A stretch of DNA of 64,000 nt from Paenibacillus kribbensis (lineage in GTDB: Bacteria > Bacillota > Bacilli > Paenibacillales > Paenibacillaceae). This document shows positions 57,774 through 64,000 of this stretch, piece after piece (position 1 is the stretch's first letter; each line of letters starts with the position of its first letter). The stretch spans positions 5,645,001 to 5,709,000 of the forward strand of contig NZ_CP020028.1 in NCBI RefSeq assembly GCF_002240415.1. The letters are read 5' to 3'. The notes beneath the pieces were generated by a model. That model saw only the letters and a program-made list of their open reading frames with translations, had not been told where the DNA came from and did not search any database. The translations under genes and the position numbers were made by a program.

Positions 57774-59119
57774 AGGAACGTTTGAAGTCAGGGGCGCTTG
57801 TTTTTCTGGTGGCTTCCAGCCTGGTACAGACTTATTTTTTGATCTACCGCCTTCCAGGCAGTGATTCTGTACTCACTTCAGAAACAAACTATGTGAAGAC
57901 CGAAAGCATGGGGCAGGAGAAAAAGATTGAAAACCTCGTGTTTCCCGATAAAATGCTCATTCACCAAGGGGGCAAAAAACATACTGTTTTTTATCCGGGT
58001 GTTGCTTTTTACGACTTGATTTACACGCGGCTGGAAAGCCGGAGCTTTAACAATTTCCAGCGTCGGAGTATCCAGTCGGCGGACTGGGCGCGGATTCGCA
58101 GCGAAAATGAGGGGATTGAATTGTCTTTTTCGGGCGGCGTTCCCGTTTCATTACTGGAGCGTGTCATGCGTCTGACGCCGGATTCGGTGTTTCAGGGAGA
58201 GACGATTAACCGCATCTGGATCTATATCGACGAAAAGAATGCCAAGCCGCATGCGCTCTTTTTCAGTGCCAGAGGCGATGTCGTGTATGAGGCGAACCAG
58301 TTCGACATGACGGTGGAGGATGTAAAACAGCATGTGAATTTTGGCAAAAATGCCCCGTTGTACGAACTGGTGGATAATCAGTATTACATCCCCGTAAACG
58401 ATCTGGAGACGGTACAGCCTGTGGTGTATGCCGGGTTGTTTACGACAGAGCAGATGCAGCGCAACTTGTTTTTCGATCCGGGGATTACGCGCAATATTCA
58501 GGAGAAGGACGGCTCCCAAATTTATACGGACAGCAAGCGGAGTCTGCAAATCAAGCAGGATCAGCGATGGATGAGCTATACCGATCCCAGCGCCCCGGGG
58601 GCGAGTGGAAGCAGCCCGATCAGGGATGTATTGGCCGCAGTTGATTTTGTAAATCAACATGGTGGCTGGGATGCTTCTTATCAGCTGAAAATGAGAAGCA
58701 GTGATGAAAATCGTACGAGTGTGCTGTTTCAGCAGTATTACGGGGCTTATCCTGTGCTGGATACACCGTCATTCCGCTTTGGTACGATTGCGCTGCAAAT
58801 CCAGCAGGAAACGGCATCTGTCTATGATCGTTCGCTGCTGTACCTCAAGGGTGGGGAGCAATCCTCGAAGAAGGTCATGCTTCCAGGCGGCGAAACCTTA
58901 AAGAAGCAATTGGAGACGATAGGCAAAGGAAAAACCATCAGGGATCTAACTCCTGTATATCAGCCGGAGCTGACCAATGATGGGTTGAAGCTTGTTCCTG
59001 AGTGGCGCGTTACGCTGGGCGACGGTTCTGTCGCAGAGATTCATGCAGTTCCGGTAACGACAGCATCGACAGCATTGAATTCACCACAAACGCAGCTATC
59101 TCAGGAGACAAAAAAGTGA
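57770..59119 (+). CDS. walH: WalK-regulating membrane protein WalH (YycH)
   Basis: WalH (449 residues) has one N-terminal membrane helix (about 5-25) and a large extracellular region. In Bacillus it binds WalK with WalI and dampens its activity. The YycH fold is recognisable from ENLVFPDKMLIHQGGKKHTVFYPG and the C-terminal LTPVYQPELTNDGLKLVPEWRVTL. GTG 57770 overlaps the walK stop. A longer Ser/Thr-rich tail than usual (TASTALNSPQTQLSQETKK) is seen. Confidence 0.88.
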   Translation: MKERLKSGALVFLVASSLVQTYFLIYRLPGSDSVLTSETNYVKTESMGQEKKIENLVFPDKMLIHQGGKKHTVFYPGVAFYDLIYTRLESRSFNNFQRRSIQSADWARIRSENEGIELSFSGGVPVSLLERVMRLTPDSVFQGETINRIWIYIDEKNAKPHALFFSARGDVVYEANQFDMTVEDVKQHVNFGKNAPLYELVDNQYYIPVNDLETVQPVVYAGLFTTEQMQRNLFFDPGITRNIQEKDGSQIYTDSKRSLQIKQDQRWMSYTDPSAPGASGSSPIRDVLAAVDFVNQHGGWDASYQLKMRSSDENRTSVLFQQYYGAYPVLDTPSFRFGTIALQIQQETASVYDRSLLYLKGGEQSSKKVMLPGGETLKKQLETIGKGKTIRDLTPVYQPELTNDGLKLVPEWRVTLGDGSVAEIHAVPVTTASTALNSPQTQLSQETKK

Positions 59120-59137
59120 CAGGAAGGGGGAACGGGA

Positions 59138-59902
59138 ATGGATTGGAGCCGCGCGAAAAACGTACTGATCTGTACATTTTTGCTGCTCAATGCGGTGCTG
59201 GGCTACCAGTTGTGGCATGATGCGCAGGAAACGGCAGGGCCGAATCTGGATTTTACCTCATTGGATGAAAATACGCAGCGTTTAATGGAAGAAAAGAGCA
59301 TTCAGGTGCTGGCTCCGATTCCCGGGGACACCCCGCAGCTGCCCAAGCTTTCCTACACGTATGTTCATAGTGGGGAAAAGGATGATCGCGTGCAGTTGGT
59401 AAAACCGGTAGACAGCAAGCTTGTATTCACCCATGATGCGCTGGTTGAGGCATTGGAGCCGCAAATCAAGGATATCGACAACTACCAGTATGATCCACTG
59501 GATGTTCAGGAGGAGCCGGCATCCGGACAGACGGACGCTTTTGTGCTGCATCCGTTGGTACAGGACAAGTGGCCGCTGTTTAATGTGAAGCTGGCTCTGT
59601 TTTACAGCAATCAGAAGATTACAGGGTATCGTAAAATTCAGGTGATTCTCCAGCCCTCAGACGAGGCGAAGAAAATGCTGCCTGCGTCCAAGGCCTTGGC
59701 ACGCTTGATCGACAGCTATTTGCCGCGTGACTCGATTGTGAAGGATATTCGGCTCGGTTATTATGGACAGACCTTTAACTCGGATAGCCAGGTGGCCGCC
59801 CCCGTGTGGCGGTTTATGCTGGATAACGGAAAAGGCGTTTATTATGTACAGATGAACGGAGATGTCATTAGTCCAAAGACAGAACATACAGAAGGGTCTT
59901 GA
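59138..59902 (+). CDS. walI: WalK-regulating membrane protein WalI (YycI)
   Basis: WalI (254 residues) has an N-terminal membrane helix (about 6-24) starting MDWSRAKNVLICTFLLLNAVLGYQLW, the typical opening of YycI, and an extracellular domain with YRKIQVILQPSDEAKK and VWRFMLDNGKGVYYVQMNGDV. It partners with WalH and WalK in the membrane. ATG 59138 follows GGAAGGGGG. Its stop lies just before the walJ start. Confidence 0.9.
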   Translation: MDWSRAKNVLICTFLLLNAVLGYQLWHDAQETAGPNLDFTSLDENTQRLMEEKSIQVLAPIPGDTPQLPKLSYTYVHSGEKDDRVQLVKPVDSKLVFTHDALVEALEPQIKDIDNYQYDPLDVQEEPASGQTDAFVLHPLVQDKWPLFNVKLALFYSNQKITGYRKIQVILQPSDEAKKMLPASKALARLIDSYLPRDSIVKDIRLGYYGQTFNSDSQVAAPVWRFMLDNGKGVYYVQMNGDVISPKTEHTEGS

Positions 59903-59907
59903 ACGAT

Positions 59908-60714
59908 ATGGGGATTTCATTTACCGTGCTGTCGAGCGGTTCGACCGGCAACGCTACCGTTGTGCGGAACGAAGACACGACATTACTCATCGACGCAGGT
60001 CTCAGCGCGAAGCGTATTGATGAATTGCTGAAGGAACGCGACCTGAGCGGAGAAGAGCTGGATGGTATTTTGGTCACGCATGAGCATTCCGATCATGTTA
60101 AAGGACTAGGCGCCATGGCGCGTAAATATAATTTACCTGTGTATGCCAATGAGAAGACGTGGTTTGCCATCAGCAATGCTGTCGGGCAAATTGCGGACGA
60201 GAACCGCAGAATATTGGAGACAGGCGCGACGCGGGAATTCGAGTCATTGCGCGTGGAGTCTTTTGGCATATCCCATGATGCAGCCGAGCCCGTAGGGTAT
60301 AGCTTTTACGATGGGGCCGAGAAGCTCAGTGTAGCGACCGATCTCGGCTATGTCAGCGACAAGGTGAAGCAGGCGATATCAGACGCAGACGTATTGGTGC
60401 TGGAGGCTAATCATGATGTGGAGATGCTGCGGATGGGGCGTTATCCGTGGAACATCAAGCGTCGTATTCTGAGTGATATCGGTCACTTATCCAATGAGAT
60501 GGCGGGTGCGATTCTTAGCGAGCTGCTGACAGGACGGACGAAGCGAACGTATTTGGCACATTTGAGCCGTGACCACAATATGATGGAGCTTGCGAAGCTG
60601 ACCGTACGCGGCGCAATGGAGGACCGCGGCTGCTTTTACAAGGACAGTGAATTCCGGTTGTGCGATACGTATTATGATCGTCCTACACCTTGGGATAAGG
60701 TAAGTGAGTCATAA
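59908..60714 (+). CDS. walJ: metallo-beta-lactamase fold protein WalJ (YycJ)
   Basis: A 268-residue MBL-fold protein of the WalJ (YycJ, VicX) type. The metal site shows THEHSDHVKG (HxHxDH) followed by downstream His and Asp. The start ATG 59908 (MGISFTVLSSGSTGNATVV) fits the family and a GAAGGG site; the TTG at 59899 is a weaker choice. In Bacillus it is linked to replication-division coordination and DNA repair. It closes the wal operon, and its end overlaps the 69-residue minus-strand gene by 32 bases. Confidence 0.92.
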   Translation: MGISFTVLSSGSTGNATVVRNEDTTLLIDAGLSAKRIDELLKERDLSGEELDGILVTHEHSDHVKGLGAMARKYNLPVYANEKTWFAISNAVGQIADENRRILETGATREFESLRVESFGISHDAAEPVGYSFYDGAEKLSVATDLGYVSDKVKQAISDADVLVLEANHDVEMLRMGRYPWNIKRRILSDIGHLSNEMAGAILSELLTGRTKRTYLAHLSRDHNMMELAKLTVRGAMEDRGCFYKDSEFRLCDTYYDRPTPWDKVSES

Positions 60715-60892
60715 AGCTGTCCAGCTCGGCGGCTTTGCGTTCTACCTCTTCACGGGTCACGACGCCTTTATCCACCAGTAGTTCAATCAATGTACTTAGC
60801 GCCAGTGTGTTGCGGTAATGCTCGTCTTTTAAATCCGCAAGCTTGGCAGCCATACGAACTTCATCCATAGCTGAACGATGTGAATTCATCAT
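60683..60892 (-). CDS. small conserved-looking helical protein, function unknown
   Basis: A 69-residue soluble protein, all helical by composition (HRSAMDEVRMAAKLADLKDEHYRNTLALSTLIELLVDKGVVTREEVERKAAELDSFM). ATG 60892 (or the Met next to it) follows GGAGG at about five to eight bases, which supports real translation. It converges on walJ with a 32-base overlap. I do not recognise the family. Confidence 0.6.
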   Translation of the reverse strand: MMNSHRSAMDEVRMAAKLADLKDEHYRNTLALSTLIELLVDKGVVTREEVERKAAELDSFMTHLPYPKV

Positions 60893-61392
60893 ATATTCCT
60901 CCTGAAAAATATTTTGAAAATGGCGTGTGGTAAGCTTGGTTATGCCTGTGGTTTTGCTGGGTGCTGTGATACAATGAAGCTAACAACAGATAGCTTTCTG
61001 AAGGAAGGCTCTCATCCAAAAGTATAGGCTGCTTGAAGCAGACGGGAACAGGCCAGAACGTCTCTATGAGACGGTCATTTTGTAATAGAATAGAAGACTT
61101 GTTACTATTGTAGTCCATTGGTTTGGAAATCATTCCTCCTTTTTCCTCTATTCGGGGTCAGATTCGGCGTGTATGCTATTTTATGAGATCCGGTTGCTTA
61201 GGAAGTCGCCAGTTGTGGTGATAGATAAGTAGGCTGGAACGATTGGTTGCTGAATTCCGATGATGGGGGATATTCCATCCACTTGAGATGTTCAACGGAG
61301 CAGGTTCTCTGTAGCATAGGTTGGCGCAAGCCCGAATAGCCCTAATTTTTTAGTGAGTGTCGGTGCATGACAACGAAGGGGAGAGGATTAGT
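60893..61392. other. 500-base gap upstream of htrA
   Basis: No convincing gene was seen. A possible promoter toward htrA is TTGTAA (61080-61085), 17 bases, TACTAT (61103-61108). A short GTCTC/GAGAC stem lies near 61060-61073. The minus-strand promoter of the small gene must also lie here but was not identified. Confidence 0.35.
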
Positions 61393-62628
61393 ATGGGCTT
61401 GTTTGGAGACGATTTTTATTCAACAAAGGTATCTACACGCGCGGCTAAGAAAACGGCATTCAAGGCACGCCGTGGAGGAAGGGGACGTTGGCCACACCGG
61501 AACCGTGGAGTGAGTCCGATGCAGGCTGCTGTCATTAGCGGGGTCGTCAGTGCAGTGGTTGCTGTGCTGCTGTTCAGCTTTATTACAGGTTTGCCTTCCA
61601 CTACAGCGGTAACCGGAGCAAGCCATTATTCCTTGCGGCAAGCAGCTGGTGATCCGTATGACCGGATTGTGCAGGCCGCAGCCAAGGTGCGCCCGGCTGT
61701 CGTCAGCATCGTGAACCTGAAAGGGGAAAACGGCACCAGCACAGAGCAATCGGCGCTTGGATCGGGTGTTATTTTCCGGGTGAGCTCTGGCAAAGCTTTC
61801 ATTATGACGAACAACCATGTCATCGAAGGCTCGGACGATCTGGATATTGTAACCGTGGACGGTGTCAGAAAAGAGGCAAAGCTGATCGGAAAGGATCGCA
61901 TCAGCGACATTGCTGTGTTGGCGGTTGATGATAAAGGCATTAGCACGGTAGCCGATATCGGTGACTCCAGCAAGCTTCGTCTGGGCGAGACCGTCATTGC
62001 TATTGGCAACCCGCTCGGCTTGGGTGACACGCTTACCTCCGGCATTGTGAGCTATACGAATCGGATCATTCCCATTTCCATTAATCAGGATGGCGTATAT
62101 GACTGGGAGCAGCACGTAATCCAGACCGATGCAGCGATTAATGAGGGAAATAGCGGCGGTGCGCTGGTCGATCTCGACGGACGTGTGATTGGCATCAATA
62201 CGATGAAAATCGCCGATACAGGGGTTGAAGGACTTGGGTTCGCCATTCCCGCCAATGAGGTGATGAAGACGGTGAATGAACTGGTTGAGGACGGCAAGAT
62301 CACCCGCCCTTATCTGGGGGTCTACACGGTTGACCTCAATAATGAGTACGCACCGCTGGATGAAACACAGCGCAAGGAACTCAAGCTACCCGATAGCGTG
62401 AAGGACGGGGCAGTGGTTCTGGAAGCCCACGGTCCTGCCAAAGAGGCAGGCTTGAAGCTGAACGATGTCATCACGGCTTTTGATGGTGAGCCGATCAACT
62501 CCACGCTTGATCTGCGCCGCTACTTGTATGATACCAAGAAGATTGGCGATGAGCTGGAGGTTACCTTTTACCGGGCAGGCAAGGAAGAAACGGTGACGTT
62601 AAAATTAACGGATAAGCCGGAAGGCTAG
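61393..62628 (+). CDS. htrA: HtrA-like serine protease (S1C) with PDZ domain
   Basis: A 412-residue membrane-anchored protease. A basic cytosolic start and one membrane helix (about 46-67) precede an extracellular trypsin-like domain with H142 (TNNHVIEG), D172 (DISDIAVL) and S254 (EGNSGGAL), followed by a PDZ domain (about 310-405) that binds misfolded substrates. ATG 61393 follows GGGGAGAGG. It is placed after wal genes as yyxA is in Bacillus subtilis. It may take part in envelope quality control. Confidence 0.93.
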   Translation: MGLFGDDFYSTKVSTRAAKKTAFKARRGGRGRWPHRNRGVSPMQAAVISGVVSAVVAVLLFSFITGLPSTTAVTGASHYSLRQAAGDPYDRIVQAAAKVRPAVVSIVNLKGENGTSTEQSALGSGVIFRVSSGKAFIMTNNHVIEGSDDLDIVTVDGVRKEAKLIGKDRISDIAVLAVDDKGISTVADIGDSSKLRLGETVIAIGNPLGLGDTLTSGIVSYTNRIIPISINQDGVYDWEQHVIQTDAAINEGNSGGALVDLDGRVIGINTMKIADTGVEGLGFAIPANEVMKTVNELVEDGKITRPYLGVYTVDLNNEYAPLDETQRKELKLPDSVKDGAVVLEAHGPAKEAGLKLNDVITAFDGEPINSTLDLRRYLYDTKKIGDELEVTFYRAGKEETVTLKLTDKPEG

Positions 62629-62654
62629 GATTTAGCTTGTAGGCATAACTATAA

Positions 62655-62695
62655 AAAAAGGCGTTCTCCGGCTTAGTATCCGGGAACGCCTTTTT
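62655..62695. terminator. bidirectional terminator between htrA and the cellulase gene
   Basis: AAAGGCGTTC and CCGG pair with CCGG and GAACGCCTTT; runs of A on the left and T on the right serve both converging genes. Confidence 0.9.
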
Positions 62696-62720
62696 AGTTT
62701 GTCGGTTGTATTGTTTTAGC

Positions 62721-64000
62721 TTAAGATACCTTTCCCGTCACACGGGTTCCGCTCTTGGTGATCTTGTATGTCACCACATCGCCGCTCCAGAAATGGAATT
62801 TCAGTGTGACTTCACCATCCTTCACGCTGTTAAAGAATTCAGGCAGCAGCTTGATGCCATTGGCATCATAGGCGGGAGTAAAGGTATTGCCAAACTCCTT
62901 ATACGATGTCCAGTCCTGCGGACCGGCATTGCCGCCATTGGTATAAACAGCCTCCATTGTGGCAAGCTGGCTGCCACGGAAGTCGGTTGGAATGGTAAAG
63001 GCTTGCGTAGTCCCCTCGGTAGCGCTTAATTTTGGTGTATCATAGACGACTACTTTAAAATTCCAGTCTGCACCCTTGTTAAATTTGGCGTTAATGACTG
63101 TATTCTCGCCATATTTGCCGGAAGTGATCAGGCTGGTAAGCAAGCTGGCCTTGAACGTTAATGTGTTACCGCTCAGCGTGTAGTCGGTGCCCTGTTTCAG
63201 TTGCTTGCCGTTGGCGCTGAGTGTGCTCAGCTGATTGCCATTCAGGTTTAAGGTGACCTTGGCATCCTGAACGGAAGCGCCTTTCTTCAAGTGAATGAGG
63301 TCACTGACTGCATTGGAGGAACGACCTTTCAGGCTGGCCCGGATGACGTTAAAGAGTTCAGGATCAGACCACTTGTACGTTGTACGGTTAAAATGCTGGC
63401 CGTTATCCCAAAGTATGCCTGTTATTTTCTTCTCTTTCAAATAATAGGTCAAGAATTCAAAGAATTTCAGCTTTTCACCTTGTTCTATAACGCCTGTATT
63501 TTTATCGAAGCCGAGTAGACCGAATTCACCTACAATAACCGGAATACCTTTGGCTACAAAGGTGTTATAGACGTTATCAAAGGTTTGAGTAATATCGTTT
63601 TTGGTATCTTGATCAAAAGTAGTATGGCCCGCAATATTCACACTGAAAGGCCAATAACCATAATAGTGAACGGTGGCAATCAGGTTGGGATCTTTAAGCT
63701 TGGTCATCGTGTTGTACAGCTCATTGATTTTGTTTTGGGCAGGTGAAGTATCCAAGCCCGGCAGAACAAGTGGGCGAGTGGCATTGTTGCCACCGGAGGC
63801 GCGGACAATTTTGTGGAAGGACACATTCAGTTCCTGGAGCATCTGGTTCGCTTTCGCTTCATCGGTTGTTCCGCCTTCGGTGAAACGGGGCTCGTTAATG
63901 CTTTCGAACATCAGCTTGTCCGGCTTATCTTTAAAGTGCTTGGCAATTTGTGTCCATATTGCGTTATAGCGAGCCAGCACTTCATCGTGCTTGGGCTCCA
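62721..64000 (-). CDS. GH5 endoglucanase with X2 module, N-terminus outside the window
   Basis: The 3' part (about 426 residues) of a secreted glycoside hydrolase family 5 enzyme, likely an endo-beta-1,4-glucanase. The frame stays open to the right edge (EPKHDEVLARYNAIW), so the signal peptide and N-terminal barrel strands are missing. The acid/base Glu is in FESINEPRF, the His-Tyr in TVHYYGYWPF, and the nucleophile Glu in VIVGEFGLLG. After residue about 230 comes an X2 (Ig-like, cellulosomal-type) module of about 85 residues: DLIHLKKGASVQDAKVTLNLNGNQLS. A further beta-rich C-terminal domain (to the end) resembles a cellulose-binding module. The stop is at 62721, followed by a shared terminator. 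Confidence 0.9.
   Translation of the reverse strand, partial: EPKHDEVLARYNAIWTQIAKHFKDKPDKLMFESINEPRFTEGGTTDEAKANQMLQELNVSFHKIVRASGGNNATRPLVLPGLDTSPAQNKINELYNTMTKLKDPNLIATVHYYGYWPFSVNIAGHTTFDQDTKNDITQTFDNVYNTFVAKGIPVIVGEFGLLGFDKNTGVIEQGEKLKFFEFLTYYLKEKKITGILWDNGQHFNRTTYKWSDPELFNVIRASLKGRSSNAVSDLIHLKKGASVQDAKVTLNLNGNQLSTLSANGKQLKQGTDYTLSGNTLTFKASLLTSLITSGKYGENTVINAKFNKGADWNFKVVVYDTPKLSATEGTTQAFTIPTDFRGSQLATMEAVYTNGGNAGPQDWTSYKEFGNTFTPAYDANGIKLLPEFFNSVKDGEVTLKFHFWSGDVVTYKITKSGTRVTGKVS

Noticed and set aside
60861..61133. 90-residue minus-strand frame upstream of the 69-residue gene
   Set aside because: No ribosome site, atypical composition and overlap with the better-supported small gene.

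Overview
The window is the replication-origin neighbourhood of a low-GC, endospore-forming, Gram-positive chromosome, most likely a Paenibacillus, possibly of the P. polymyxa group. Four things support this: the dnaA-dnaN-yaaA-recF-remB-gyrB-gyrA order, the rpmH-rnpA-yidC-jag-mnmE-mnmG-rsmG-noc-soj-parB order facing away from it, sporulation genes (yyaC, a YheC/YheD-type gene), and a GH5-X2 cellulase. Coordinates run opposite to the usual dnaA-forward convention. No CRISPR array, intact insertion sequence or prophage was seen. The genus call is inference from gene content and protein resemblance.

Left arm (1-12 kb), mostly minus strand. Two tandem strong promoters at the left edge read out of the window, probably into an rRNA operon. 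Then come an HD-GYP protein, gyrA, a plus-strand ATP-grasp YheC/YheD gene, gyrB, remB, recF, yaaA, dnaN and dnaA. The origin is split in two. One DnaA-box cluster lies between rpmH and dnaA. The second, with a row of six DnaA-trios and a GC patch (the expected unwinding element), lies between dnaN and dnaA.

Right arm, core block (12.8-28.3 kb), mostly plus strand. It holds rpmH, rnpA, yidC, jag, mnmE, mnmG, rsmG, noc, soj and parB. A perfect parS sits in the terminator hairpin of rsmG and a second parS lies inside parB. There follow a DUF4446 gene overlapping yyaC tail to tail, an MscS channel, a DUF951 gene, tRNA-Ser(CGA), small minus-strand genes (XRE regulator, membrane protein, YjzC), and rpsF-ssb-rpsR.

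Transport and envelope block (28.3-44.1 kb). A five-gene peptide ABC importer (oppABCDF) follows an AT-rich leader that could fold into a closed domain. Next are a DacF-like penicillin-binding protein whose active-site Ser appears to be Asn, an LCP-family protein, a CBS protein, a MazG-like protein, a DUF2232 membrane protein, gdpP, rplI, dnaB, and purA behind a PurBox operator.

Accessory block (44.1-53.2 kb). After a thyX remnant and a large imperfect palindrome comes a compact eight-gene cluster: permease, ATPase, binding lipoprotein, permease, a 495-residue unknown protein, a small domain protein, a PHP metallohydrolase and a GntR/HutC repressor. A perfect GTCTAGAC-centred palindrome lies just before the first gene. 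This is the least explained system here: a candidate self-regulated uptake-and-hydrolysis operon for a phosphorylated or otherwise hydrolysable solute.

Right end (52.5-64 kb). A Gly/Ser/Thr-repeat protein and a LysM-G5-M23 peptidase precede the wall-homeostasis operon walR-walK-walH-walI-walJ. Then come a small minus-strand gene, an HtrA-type protease, and the 3' part of a GH5 endoglucanase with an X2 module that runs off the right edge.
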